From: Thermococcus sp. JdFR-02
Lineage (GTDB): Archaea > Methanobacteriota_B > Thermococci > Thermococcales > Thermococcaceae
Assembly: GCA_002009975.1 (NCBI GenBank)
Contig: MTLP01000020.1
Coordinates: forward strand, 1-61,511
Length of the DNA stretch: 61,511 nucleotides
Direction: 5' to 3'
The notes beneath the pieces were generated by a model that saw only the letters and a program-made list of their open reading frames with translations, was not told the DNA's origin and ran no database searches. Shown here piece by piece: positions 16,649 through 24,590 of this stretch. A program made the translations under genes and the position numbers. Within the stretch, counting starts at the first letter, position 1. Each line of letters starts with the position of its first letter.

Positions 16649-18061
16649 ATGGATGAAAAAATTAAAGAGAGCTTAGAAAATGTTAAAAAAGTCTTTGTAA
16701 TTGGTTTGGACTCAGCGCCTCCAGAGCTTTTATTTGATAGACTTTTGGACGATTTACCTAACATAAAGAAGCTCTTAGAAAAATCTATTTATGGTCCTAT
16801 GCAAAGCACAATTCCCGCTATTACAATTCCTGCTTGGATGGTAATGGCTACGGGAAAAACTCCTGGTGAATTAGGGCTTTACGGATTTAGGCATAGAAAA
16901 AGGGGAACCTACAACGACATTTGGATTGCTCACAGTTTAATGGTTAAAGAAAAAGCTGTGTGGGATTATATTGCTGAAAAAGGTAAAAAATCTATTTTAG
17001 TTGGTGTTCCTCCGAGCTATCCTCCAAAACCGATTAACGGTCACTTAATTTCATGTTTTATTACTCCAGATGCTTCTGTTGATTACACCTATCCAAAAGG
17101 TCTCAAAAGCGAAGTGGAAAGATTAGTTGGTGAATACATCTTTGATGTGGTCTTTAGGAAAGAAAACAGAGATGAAGTTAAAGAACAACTTTGGGAAATG
17201 ACCAAAAAGCGTTTTGAGGTTATAAAGCATCTCATCCAAGAAAAAGAGTGGGATTACTTTGAATTCGTTGAGATTGGGTTGGATAGGGTTCATCATGCCT
17301 TTTGGAAGTATTTTGACGAGAATCACCACTTACACGAGCCAAACAGCAAATATAAGAGCGTTATTCCCGATTACTACAAGCTTCTCGATAAAGAAATTGG
17401 AAAAACTTTGGAGCTTTTAGATTTGGATGAAACTGCCGTTATTATAGTCTCAGATCATGGAATAAAAGCCATGAAAGGTGCTTTTGCAATAAACCAGTGG
17501 CTTATTGAGGAGGGACTCTTGAAGATTAAAAATCCAGAGATTTTGAAGGAAAGAAGGCAGGTTAGGTTTAATGAGTTGGATGTTGATTGGAGCAAAACGA
17601 TCGCTTGGGCTTGGGGCGGCTATTACTCCAGGGTTTTCCTTAACGTTAAGGGAAGAGAGCCTCATGGAATTATCGAGCCTGAAAATTACCACAAAGTTAG
17701 GGACGAAGTTGCCGAGCTAATAAAGACTATTAGAGGACCAAATGGTGAGAAATGGGATACAAAAGTGTTCTATCCAGAGGAAATTTATCCAATAGCCAAA
17801 GGGGATAAGCCTGATATGATGGTCTATTTAGATGATTTGAACTGGAGAGCAGCGGGAACTTTGGGCTATGAAACACCTTACTTGTTGGAGAATGATCTGG
17901 GTCCAGATGATGCCGTTCATGCAGAATACGGGGTTTTTGCTCTTTATTTGCCTGGAATGGAAGAATCAAGGCAGATTAGCTTAACCATATATGATTTTGC
18001 TCCTACTGTGCTTAAGCTCTTTGGGATGGAGAAACCGCTTAGAGGGAGGAGTGTTGTATGA
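16649..18061 (+). CDS. Alkaline-phosphatase-superfamily protein (type I phosphodiesterase/nucleotide pyrophosphatase)
   Basis: Enzyme of 470 residues with the bimetal core of the superfamily. The first metal Asp is in VIGLDSAPPELLF, the likely nucleophile is Thr in PAITIPAWMVMATGK, and IIVSDHGIKAMKG supplies a second Asp-His pair, with a late GPDDAVHAEYGVF histidine. Such proteins cleave phosphodiester or pyrophosphate bonds in nucleotides. There is no signal peptide, so it should be cytoplasmic. It starts five bases after the DHH gene with RBS GAGGTGAT, and overlaps the next gene by four bases. A role in trimming APS, PAPS or pAp would fit the operon but is not shown. Confidence 0.88.
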   Translation: MDEKIKESLENVKKVFVIGLDSAPPELLFDRLLDDLPNIKKLLEKSIYGPMQSTIPAITIPAWMVMATGKTPGELGLYGFRHRKRGTYNDIWIAHSLMVKEKAVWDYIAEKGKKSILVGVPPSYPPKPINGHLISCFITPDASVDYTYPKGLKSEVERLVGEYIFDVVFRKENRDEVKEQLWEMTKKRFEVIKHLIQEKEWDYFEFVEIGLDRVHHAFWKYFDENHHLHEPNSKYKSVIPDYYKLLDKEIGKTLELLDLDETAVIIVSDHGIKAMKGAFAINQWLIEEGLLKIKNPEILKERRQVRFNELDVDWSKTIAWAWGGYYSRVFLNVKGREPHGIIEPENYHKVRDEVAELIKTIRGPNGEKWDTKVFYPEEIYPIAKGDKPDMMVYLDDLNWRAAGTLGYETPYLLENDLGPDDAVHAEYGVFALYLPGMEESRQISLTIYDFAPTVLKLFGMEKPLRGRSVV

Positions 18062-18306
18062 ATAAAAGGGATATAGTTTTTATTCCTCATGCACTAGAAA
18101 GAATGAAGGATAGAGGTATCTCAGAAACCCTTATAGTTGAAGCTTTAACTAACCCAGATGAAGCTATAGAAGGGTATTTTGGGAGAAAAGTCGCCCAGAA
18201 GGTTATAGATGGAAAATTGATTAGGGTTATTTATGAAGAGCATGAAGATAAAATAATTGTGATAACAGCCTATATAACTTCGAAAGTTGATAAATACCTG
18301 AGGTGA
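18058..18306 (+). CDS. DUF4258-like putative toxin of a toxin-antitoxin pair
   Basis: Protein of 82 residues resembling DUF4258 (RelE-like fold): IPHALERMKDRGISETLIVEAL near the N-terminus, then a beta-rich half ending ...IRVIYEEHEDKIIVITAYI. Members are usually paired with DUF2283 proteins and are predicted type II toxins. Here it overlaps the upstream phosphodiesterase by ATGA and the following DUF2283 start by a few bases. The pair therefore sits inside the sulfate operon and shares its transcript. Confidence 0.8.
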   Translation: MNKRDIVFIPHALERMKDRGISETLIVEALTNPDEAIEGYFGRKVAQKVIDGKLIRVIYEEHEDKIIVITAYITSKVDKYLR

Positions 18307-18311
18307 TTTGC

Positions 18312-18527
18312 ATGAAAATTTCATATGATCCAAAGTATGATGTTATGTACATCAAGTTTTCAGATGCAAAGATAGTGGATACCGTTGAAGTCGATGAGGG
18401 GATTATCATAGACTATGGTGAGCATGGGGAAATCGTAGGTATAGAGATAATCAACGCATCGGTGAGGATCAAGCCAAAACCCCTGAGCGAGATCACTATA
18501 AAAATAGAAGAACAAGCCGCTCCTTAG
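18312..18527 (+). CDS. DUF2283-like putative antitoxin
   Basis: Protein of 71 residues with the DUF2283 hallmark SYDPKYDVMYIKFSD at the N-terminus followed by EVDEGIIIDYGEHGEIVGIEIINAS. The ATG at 18312 is preceded by GAGGTGAT; the in-frame ATT-type start at 18303 overlaps the upstream stop and is not favoured. It is translated right after the DUF4258 gene. The toxin-antitoxin role is known for the family only by association. Confidence 0.82.
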   Translation: MKISYDPKYDVMYIKFSDAKIVDTVEVDEGIIIDYGEHGEIVGIEIINASVRIKPKPLSEITIKIEEQAAP

Positions 18528-18536
18528 GTGAATGTT

Positions 18537-19058
18537 ATGGAGGGCTTTACAATCTGGTTAACAGGTCCAAGTGGGGCAGGAAAAACTGTATTAGCTCACG
18601 CCTTAAAGAAAAAGCTCAAAGAGATGAATTATAAAGTTGAGATTCTGGATGGCGATGTTATAAGGAAAACACTTTATCCAAACTTAGGATTTAGCAAAGA
18701 AGCCAGAGAGATGCACAATAGGATAGTAATTTACATGGCTAAGCTGCTCTCAAGAAATGGTGTAGTAACGATTGTTTCCCTGATATCGCCTTATAGAGCT
18801 GTTAGAGAGTATGCAAGAAAGGAAATTGACCGCTTTATTGAGGTTTATGTATATGCTCCTCTCGAGGTTAGGATTCAGAGAGATCCGAAGGGGTTGTACA
18901 AGAAAGCCATGCGAGGTGAAATAAAAGGATTGACGGGCTATGATGGAGTTTATGAAGAGCCAGAGAACCCTGAGGTGAAGGTTGACTCTTCAAAGATGAC
19001 GCCGGAGGAAGAAGTTGAAGCTGTATTAAGGAAAGCTAGAGAACTGGGCTATCTTTAG
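18537..19058 (+). CDS. cysC: Adenylylsulfate (APS) kinase
   Basis: Kinase of 173 residues that phosphorylates APS to PAPS. Walker A LTGPSGAGKTVLAHAL is at residues 8-23. The APS-binding signature DGDVIRKTLYPNLGFSKE and VSLISPYRAVREYAR follow, and the lid segment KGLYKKAMRGEIKGLTGYDG is complete. The ATG at 18537 follows GGTGA at 18527-18531; a GTG at 18528 lies inside that RBS. Together with sat it makes PAPS, the sulfate donor, which could feed sulfation of glycans or reductive use. Confidence 0.95.
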   Translation: MEGFTIWLTGPSGAGKTVLAHALKKKLKEMNYKVEILDGDVIRKTLYPNLGFSKEAREMHNRIVIYMAKLLSRNGVVTIVSLISPYRAVREYARKEIDRFIEVYVYAPLEVRIQRDPKGLYKKAMRGEIKGLTGYDGVYEEPENPEVKVDSSKMTPEEEVEAVLRKARELGYL

Positions 19059-19066
19059 GTGGTTTT

Positions 19067-19807
19067 ATGCTTCCCTTTATTCTTCTTGGCTTCATTGTTG
19101 GTTTTTTGGTTGGGTTGACGGGAATTGGTGGAGGAGCCTTGATGACTCCATCCCTTATCTTCTTGGGAGTTGAACCTTTGATAGCTGTGGGCACTGATTT
19201 AGTATATGCATCTATTACAAGGATTTTTGGCGTGCTCTTTCATTATAAGAAAGGTAAGATTAGACATGATTTAGCTTTAAGATTGTTTGCTGGAAGTGTG
19301 CCCGCAATTTTGCTGGGCTCTGTTTTGCTTAGAGTGATAGATAAGAACGCACTTAATCACTATCTCACTCTACTGCTCGGCTTAATCCTTGTTCTTAGTT
19401 CCTTTCTCAGCTTGATTAAAGGTGAAATCCACGTCCCCATAAGACCTAGGAGAGAATACCTCTATCTTTTGGGGTTTATTGTTGGGTTGACTGTGCAGTT
19501 CACCTCAGTTGGTGCTGGCGTCATAGTGAGCTTTGCGCTGATGAATTTAGCTAAAATAAGCCCGAGAGAAGTTGTTGGTGTTACAATATTTTACGGTTTA
19601 GCTTTGTCTTCATTCAGTGCTTTGAATTACGCGTTTTTAGGAGGTATAAACTATAGCCTAGCTTTATTGTTAATTGTTGGAACTCTTCCGGGAGTTTATT
19701 TGGGAGCTCATGTAAACGCAATAGTGGAGAGGGACAAGCTGAAAAAAGTTATTAATTTGGTAATCCTAGCTATTGGGTTTGTGATACTCCTTCAGAGGAT
19801 GATTTGA
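19067..19807 (+). CDS. TauE/SafE-family permease, probable sulfur-oxyanion transporter
   Basis: Membrane protein of 246 residues with about eight hydrophobic segments in two similar halves. Each half has the family motif: GFIVGFLVGLTGIGGGALMTP at the N-terminus and GLTVQFTSVGAGVIVS in the middle. TauE/SafE proteins export or import sulfite, sulfate or organosulfur compounds. It is the last gene of the sulfate operon, eight bases after cysC with RBS TAGGTGG, so sulfate or sulfite transport is the natural guess. Direction of transport is unknown. Confidence 0.88.
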   Translation: MLPFILLGFIVGFLVGLTGIGGGALMTPSLIFLGVEPLIAVGTDLVYASITRIFGVLFHYKKGKIRHDLALRLFAGSVPAILLGSVLLRVIDKNALNHYLTLLLGLILVLSSFLSLIKGEIHVPIRPRREYLYLLGFIVGLTVQFTSVGAGVIVSFALMNLAKISPREVVGVTIFYGLALSSFSALNYAFLGGINYSLALLLIVGTLPGVYLGAHVNAIVERDKLKKVINLVILAIGFVILLQRMI

Positions 19808-20009
19808 GTTGCAGTGATATTCTGAGCACTTTGAGTTATTTTGGTATATAAACGCGATCTAATATTTATAAACATTTGATTCTTCAAAATCAAAATATTT
19901 ACATGTTTCTTGATTTCATACAATCAATAGCAATATTTAATTCAGCTACCTTAATATTCGGCAATGATCATAGGGAAGTTTATCTTGACTTAAATTATTA
20001 AATAACCTC

Positions 20010-21338
20010 CTATCTCAACATATCTTCTAAATCAAAGACATGAAAGCCCTTTTCCCTGAGATCCTCTTTTCCATCCAGAGACTTGGCTATTATTCCATAG
20101 TGGAAGTCTCCTTCGAACTCGACCATTCTTGCCTTTCTCCTCAGAGCTCTAAGTATGTTTTCAGTCTTCTTCTCATTGAGGTCACTCCATTTAACTTCGA
20201 AGAGGAATATTTCATCGTCTCCAAGTGCAATTATGTCAATTTCCTCTCCCTTAAACCACCAGCGCCCGATTTCCTTAAATTCAACCGGTCTTTTCAAAAT
20301 TAGAAATTCTCTTGCGACATCTTCAAACTTCTTTGAAAACACCTTAGTCAAAGAGTCTTCATTAACCTCTACCTTTCCCAGAGAAATCCTGCCCTGATTT
20401 GGGTATACTAGAGTAAACCATGAAAGAAGGAGGTTGTTTCTGATTTTATATACACTCCTCTTTTTCTTCACTAGTATTGGGGTTTCCTTTTCAATGAAGC
20501 CCAAGCGCAACAGGTTCTCTATATATGGATAGATGCTCCTTGCGGGCTTTCCTATAAAGTTGGCAATCTCTTCAAGCCTTGTATTTCCATGGGAGATGGC
20601 ACTCAGTATTGAGAAATATACCTTGAGTTCTCTGAGCTCCTGGGAGAGGAGTATGTATGGTTCATTGTAGAAAAAGCCACCATCACTTAAGAATTCCTCT
20701 TTTACAAGGTTTTCGATCGTTTTATGCCTCTTGGCAACATTGAGATAGGTTGGCGTTCCACCGATGAGCATGTAAGCTTGGATCCCATAATCTTTATCTT
20801 CAAAGAATTTTAAAGCGTTTAGGTAATCAAGCTCTTTCAGATGGATATCTCTCGTTCTTCTCCCGTAGAGGGGAGAGGCGTAGCTTAGAACTTCATCCCA
20901 CATCATTCCCAGCAGAGAGCCGGAGATGACGAGCATAACGTCTTTTTTGCTCAACTCGTGGTCCCATACTCTCTGGAGATCACTCAATATCTTCTTATCA
21001 CTTTTTATGGCATAGGTGAACTCATCTAAGATTATTAAGGTTTTTTCTGGAAGTTTATCAGCCATATATGTGAAAAGTTCTTTCCAATCGTTCAGTTCGA
21101 GCTTTTCGAGCCACTTATCATTAAGAAATTTTGCCAGCTCACGTTTGAACTCCTCAATTTGGATCTCTTTTACAGCTTCAGGAAACGTGAAGAAGAATGA
21201 GTTTTTGTTTTTGGCAAATTCCTGAAGAAGTCTTGTTTTCCCAACTCTCCTTCTACCGTAAAGGACAACAAAAGAAGGGGTGTTTTCCCACTCTCTCTGA
21301 AGCAGGGCGGTTTCTTTCTCTCTATCCACAAACTCCAT
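20010..21338 (-). CDS. Archaeal AAA-ATPase with DUF234 nuclease-like C-terminus
   Basis: Protein of 442 residues, same family as the gene at 12785. It starts EFVDREKETALLQREWEN, with Walker A VVLYGRRRVGKTRLL near residues 23-37 and Walker B TLIILDEFTY near 97-106. SPLYGRRTRDI and a winged-helix segment with RLEEIANFIGKPARSIYPY follow, then the nuclease-like EEIDIIALGDDEIFLFEVKW. RBS GGTGGTGGT precedes the ATG and a BRE/TATA lies at 21365-21384. The protein most resembles the one at 26926, and both have ATCATGAT palindromes nearby. It is divergent from the small wHTH gene at 21430. Confidence 0.88.
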   Translation of the reverse strand: MEFVDREKETALLQREWENTPSFVVLYGRRRVGKTRLLQEFAKNKNSFFFTFPEAVKEIQIEEFKRELAKFLNDKWLEKLELNDWKELFTYMADKLPEKTLIILDEFTYAIKSDKKILSDLQRVWDHELSKKDVMLVISGSLLGMMWDEVLSYASPLYGRRTRDIHLKELDYLNALKFFEDKDYGIQAYMLIGGTPTYLNVAKRHKTIENLVKEEFLSDGGFFYNEPYILLSQELRELKVYFSILSAISHGNTRLEEIANFIGKPARSIYPYIENLLRLGFIEKETPILVKKKRSVYKIRNNLLLSWFTLVYPNQGRISLGKVEVNEDSLTKVFSKKFEDVAREFLILKRPVEFKEIGRWWFKGEEIDIIALGDDEIFLFEVKWSDLNEKKTENILRALRRKARMVEFEGDFHYGIIAKSLDGKEDLREKGFHVFDLEDMLR

Positions 21339-21386
21339 ACCACCACCATATTAATCATTGTCTCAAAAATATAAATAAGTTTCGAT

Positions 21387-21414
21387 TAATCATGATTATA
21401 TATAATCGTGATTA
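21387..21414. promoter_or_regulatory. Two palindromes TAATCATGATTA / TAATCGTGATTA between divergent genes
   Basis: TAATCATGATTA (21387-21398, perfect palindrome) and TAATCGTGATTA (21403-21414, one mismatch) have centres 16 bp apart. The TATATA between them serves as the TATA box for the plus-strand wHTH gene, about 28 bases before its ATG. The minus-strand ATPase promoter (TATA 21365-21376) is next to it. Confidence 0.7.
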
Positions 21415-21429
21415 GAATATATTGTTTTG

Positions 21430-21693
21430 ATGAAGGACATTTATACAGAGGATTACCTGAGAAAGCTGGGTTTGAATGAGAGGCAGATTAGAGCCGTGCT
21501 CTATGTAAAGGAGAGAGGGAAGATTGGGAATAAAGAGTATCAGGAGTTGTTTAATGTTTCGAGACAGACAGCAACAAGGGATTTGAGTGATTTGATTAGA
21601 TTGGGAATTTTCGAACGTGTCGAGAAAGGGAAGTATAAACTAAAGACTCACCATGAGTCAAATATGAGTCAAAAGGTGAAATCCCGTGAGTGA
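21430..21693 (+). CDS. Winged-helix protein resembling the C-terminus of RecG-like/AlbA_2 regulators
   Basis: Protein of 87 residues. DYLRKLGLNERQIRAVLYVK followed by GKIGNKEYQELFNVSRQTAT and LSDLIRLGIFERVEKGKYKL is the pattern of the C-terminal winged helix of COG2865-type ATP-binding/AlbA_2 proteins, which are much longer. This is either a free-standing domain or the last part of a lost gene. It has its own TATA box about 28 bases upstream (leaderless) inside the palindromes, so it may be the repressor binding there. The last codons overlap a decayed gene start (21686). Confidence 0.7.
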   Translation: MKDIYTEDYLRKLGLNERQIRAVLYVKERGKIGNKEYQELFNVSRQTATRDLSDLIRLGIFERVEKGKYKLKTHHESNMSQKVKSRE

Positions 21694-21739
21694 GGCAAGC
21701 GAAGCCTTAGAAAGCAACGATAATATTTCCCAAGTCTGA
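21686..21739 (+). pseudogene. Decayed gene start, flippase-like N-terminus (copy 1)
   Basis: GGTGAAATCCC then GTG opens 17 codons beginning VSEASEALESN before a stop. The same RBS-plus-start pattern, reading MSEAS-AL, recurs at 23001, 28315 and 34543. I recall such N-termini from Thermococcales polysaccharide flippases; that assignment is a memory-based inference. Confidence 0.4.
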
Positions 21740-21755
21740 GTTGTTCAGAAAACCA

Positions 21756-21777
21756 AAAGTGTTATATATAATACTTT
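21756..21777. promoter_or_regulatory. 22-bp palindrome over the TATA box of the AbiE-like operon
   Basis: AAAGTGTTATA (21756-21766) and TATAATACTTT (21767-21777) form an inverted repeat with 10 of 11 pairs. The dyad contains TATATATAA, about 25 bases before the leaderless ATG at 21791. It is well placed for autorepression by the two-wHTH protein encoded next, as known for AbiEi antitoxins. Confidence 0.7.
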
Positions 21778-21790
21778 CTAATTTTTGGAC

Positions 21791-22726
21791 ATGAATACTC
21801 TATCAAAAATGGAAGTTAGAACACTTTTGAAACTTAAGAGAGAGGAAACTATAATTGAGTTAGCTAATGAATTAGGTTTATCCATTTATCGAACCTCTAT
21901 TCTTGTTGCATCCCTCAAAAGAAAAGGTTTGGTAAAGACGAAAAAAAGAGGGAAGTATAAAATAGTGTCGTTAAGTGAGGCAAAGCCTGCGGAACTTTTT
22001 AAAGGGTTGGTCTCTAAGTTTGGTCATATGCCCCTTGATAGCATTTTAAGTGGGAAAAGTCTACCACTTCTAGCCGTTCTTAAGGTCACTCCTCTAAGTG
22101 CCTATGAGCTCTGCATAAAGAGTAGCCTTTCAAGGAGTACTCTCTACTACATACTTAACAAGCTTTCTAATTACGGCATCATTGGAGAGAAAGACGGAAA
22201 ATATTTTCTAGTGGAGAGATATAGGTTGTTTCATGAGTTTGCTAAAGAATTTTATGAGCTACAAAATTCTATTAAGGCTAGGGAGTTCTGTAAAGATTCC
22301 GCTGTGATATGGAGTGGAGTTGGGGAATTTATTCTGTTAACTAGGGAGTACAAAGGAAAGGATGCTGAAAACTTCCACTTAACTGGGCTTGAACGATTTA
22401 GTGATTTCGGTATAGATCTTATTGGAACTGGGCAGTATCATTATTATTATTCTGAAAAAGTAAAGGGGCTTTCCCTAGAAGAGATTATTGTGCATGCACT
22501 ACTCATTGATTTCAGCACAAGAACAATTTTGTATTCAATAGTTCTCTTGCTAGCGTATAAGGATAAGATAAATCAAAAGAAGCTTTTTAAGCTTGGTAGA
22601 AAATACGATGTCAGCGTGAGCGAATTGCTGGAATATCTCGAAGGCAAAGAAGTTAAAAAGTATCCCTACCCCTCTATGGAGGAAGTGAAAGAAATTTTCA
22701 AAATGTACTTTGGTGAAGAGAAGTGA
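21791..22726 (+). CDS. Double winged-helix regulator, AbiEi-like putative antitoxin
   Basis: Protein of 311 residues with an N-terminal wHTH (TIIELANELGLSIYRTSILVASLKRKGLVK) and a second wHTH near residues 95-145 (PLSAYELCIKSSLSRSTLYYILNKLSNYGIIGE). The remainder is a mixed domain of unknown role. It overlaps by four bases (GTGA) with a gene encoding a nucleotidyltransferase start, the layout of type IV AbiE-like toxin-antitoxin pairs in Thermococcales. The ATG at 21791 is about 25 bases after the TATA box; a TTG at 21785 would lie before the likely transcription start. Confidence 0.75.
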   Translation: MNTLSKMEVRTLLKLKREETIIELANELGLSIYRTSILVASLKRKGLVKTKKRGKYKIVSLSEAKPAELFKGLVSKFGHMPLDSILSGKSLPLLAVLKVTPLSAYELCIKSSLSRSTLYYILNKLSNYGIIGEKDGKYFLVERYRLFHEFAKEFYELQNSIKAREFCKDSAVIWSGVGEFILLTREYKGKDAENFHLTGLERFSDFGIDLIGTGQYHYYYSEKVKGLSLEEIIVHALLIDFSTRTILYSIVLLLAYKDKINQKKLFKLGRKYDVSVSELLEYLEGKEVKKYPYPSMEEVKEIFKMYFGEEK

Positions 22727-22974
22727 GTGTGGTAACTAGAGAAAAAATAATATCTGAATTTCATCTGCTGGAAGAGAAAGCTAGATTACTGTCCATTAAG
22801 CCTGTGCAGGTTTACATGATTGGCGGTGGAAATTTGGCTCTTAGAGGACTCAAAAGTGCAACAAAGGATATTGACATTGTAGTGTTAGATGAAATACAGT
22901 TTTCTCTCCTGCAAAACCTTTTAGAGAGTCCACAATTATTGCCTGTTTATGTGAGGCACTTATTACAAACTTAA
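22723..22974 (+). pseudogene. Truncated nucleotidyltransferase, AbiEii-like toxin remnant
   Basis: Only 83 residues remain. VQVYMIGGGNLALRGLKSATKDIDIVV contains the nucleotidyltransferase core: the GG loop and D-x-D (DID). Full family members are about twice as long. After DIDIVV the sequence no longer resembles the family and stops at 22974. A GTG start overlaps the upstream stop. No continuation was found in the 130 bases downstream, which hold a decayed gene start and then the ATPase end. The pair is probably an inactive toxin with a surviving antitoxin. Confidence 0.65.
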
Positions 22975-23000
22975 AGCCATCATAATTGAAGGGTGAACCC

Positions 23001-23057
23001 ATGAGTGAAGCTATCTCCAAGCTCAGAAATCAGGGAGCAGGGCTCTTCTATCTTTAG
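23001..23057 (+). pseudogene. Decayed gene start, flippase-like N-terminus (copy 2)
   Basis: GGGTGAACCC precedes ATG and 18 codons, MSEAISKLRNQGAGLFYL, then TAG. The RBS, spacing and MSEA start match the copies at 21686, 28315 and 34543. Confidence 0.4.
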
Positions 23058-23104
23058 ACATTGATTTTGTTGCTTTTGAAAGCAAATTTAGGAAATTAAA
23101 GAGT

Positions 23105-24511
23105 TTAGCTATCCCTCAAAATTTGGAGGATTGCCCTCTCATCTAGCACTATTAACTCATCCGGCACGTTCTTCACCTTCCTAGCTACCAGAAGGTAATA
23201 GCTCTCCCCCTTCCAATTGCTCAGCTCGACTTTTCTCTTCAGCTCTTCAAGAAGTTTTTCACCGTTTATAGGCTTGTTTCTCCACTTGCACTCGCCAAAT
23301 AAGGCTCTTTTTCTGTCCCGACTGAGGGCTACTATGTCTATTTCATAGACTTTTCGCTGTCCATTTTCTCTATAATAGCCCCAATGTCGCCCTATCTCGA
23401 TGAATTTGAAGGGTAGTTCTTTCTTGCTATTTAAAATCCAGAGCAATTCTCTGCAGATGAAATCGAACCTCTTTCCAGTGTAGTCAGGCAACATGGAGAT
23501 TACTTCTCTCCCAAGATCTTCACGCATTGCCTCATACTCACTCTGCCTCGGATGAACAAAACGGAACCAGAAGTTGAGCAGTGAATGATTTATATAAAGT
23601 ACTCTTTCCTTTCCGAGGATGGCTTTATCGTAGGAGAGCAACTTAAAATAATCCACTAACTCTTTAACCTGTCTTGTCAACGACGTTTCTTCCCGATTCA
23701 TGTATCCTGCTATTTTGCTAATTGATGTGGCTCCATTAGCCACGGCTTCAAGTATATCGTAATACACTCCAGAACGCCTCCCGAACTCAAGGGAGAGTAT
23801 CCTCGGCACTTCTTCCTCTAACGGTGCCGAGAGAGAGAAGAAAAGAGTGCTAATGATTTCCTCTGCACTCTTTCCTTCAAGTCCTTCATCTTCAATAGCT
23901 ACGTAGTACTTGGGAAAGCCGCCAAAAACTGCGTAAAGCTTCATAAAGTCATCAATATCTTTTATTCCAAGTTCCCTTGACATTTTATAACTGGCTTTAA
24001 TTCCAAGCTCCTTCATATGGAGTTCTCGCTTTATCCTCTCGTAGAGCGGCTCATTTGAATCTCTGAAGAGCTTTTCAATCATTCCAACTGTTGAACCGGT
24101 AAAGATCAGCATGAGGTTTTTCCTGTTCTCGTGGATGTCTATGAACTTTTGAAGGGTTGAGAACACTGAAGGCTCAACCCTCTGGAAGTCCTGAAATTCA
24201 TCGAAGACGACAACGCCATTAAATCTTTCGAAAAGTACTTCAAAAAACTCATTCCAGCTCGATATACGTTCATACTTTGTTATGACTCCTTTTTTCCTCA
24301 GAATTTCTTCGTACTCTCTCAAAAGGGATTTGGAAGTCTTACCTCTATTAACGAAGAAATAGAGGTCTTTTTCTCCTAAGAACTCAAGGAGGAGTCTCGT
24401 TTTGCCAACTCGCCTTAATCCATAAACCATGATAGTGTAGAGCTTCTTTTTTGAGCGTTCTCTTGCTTCTTCAAGTATTTTCATCTCAACCTCTCTGTCG
24501 ATGAAACGCAT
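23105..24511 (-). CDS. Archaeal AAA-ATPase with DUF234 nuclease-like C-terminus
   Basis: Protein of 468 residues. Walker A is VYGLRRVGKTRLLLEFL near residues 30-46 and Walker B VVVFDEFQDF; GSTVGMIEKLF and EPLYERIKRELHM replace the usual SPLYGR region. The mid-protein wHTH includes SISKIAGYMNREETSLTRQ, and the C-terminal motif is YEIDIVALSRDRKRALFGECKW. I chose the ATG at 24511 rather than the GTG at 24520, because the TATA box (24545-24552) puts initiation near 24523 and tandem palindromes fill the space. Function unknown for the family. Confidence 0.88.
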   Translation of the reverse strand: MRFIDREVEMKILEEARERSKKKLYTIMVYGLRRVGKTRLLLEFLGEKDLYFFVNRGKTSKSLLREYEEILRKKGVITKYERISSWNEFFEVLFERFNGVVVFDEFQDFQRVEPSVFSTLQKFIDIHENRKNLMLIFTGSTVGMIEKLFRDSNEPLYERIKRELHMKELGIKASYKMSRELGIKDIDDFMKLYAVFGGFPKYYVAIEDEGLEGKSAEEIISTLFFSLSAPLEEEVPRILSLEFGRRSGVYYDILEAVANGATSISKIAGYMNREETSLTRQVKELVDYFKLLSYDKAILGKERVLYINHSLLNFWFRFVHPRQSEYEAMREDLGREVISMLPDYTGKRFDFICRELLWILNSKKELPFKFIEIGRHWGYYRENGQRKVYEIDIVALSRDRKRALFGECKWRNKPINGEKLLEELKRKVELSNWKGESYYLLVARKVKNVPDELIVLDERAILQILRDS

Positions 24512-24514
24512 TAT

Positions 24515-24545
24515 ATTCACCTACTGAATTATTCACTTAGTGAAT
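24515..24545. promoter_or_regulatory. Two tandem 15-bp palindromes over the promoter of the ATPase at 24511
   Basis: ATTCACCTACTGAAT (24515-24529) and ATTCACTTAGTGAAT (24531-24545) are separated by one base, centres 16 bp apart. One touches the TATA box and the other covers the likely transcription start, three bases before the ATG. Layout matches 12750-12780 exactly, but the sequence differs. Confidence 0.8.
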
Positions 24546-24590
24546 ATATAAATTTATCTGTGTAGGAAAACGGTCCAAAAAAGTTGGAGA

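Noticed and set aside
19808-20009. Possible gene between the TauE permease and the ATPase at 20010
   Set aside because: All frames are short with frequent stops; the 202 bases are A/T-rich and show only TATA-like words without a following gene.
21969-22010. AGTGAGGCAAAGCC inside the AbiEi-like gene as a further copy of the flippase-like start
   Set aside because: It is in frame within a continuous coding region (SEAKPAELF) and has no RBS-plus-start pattern.
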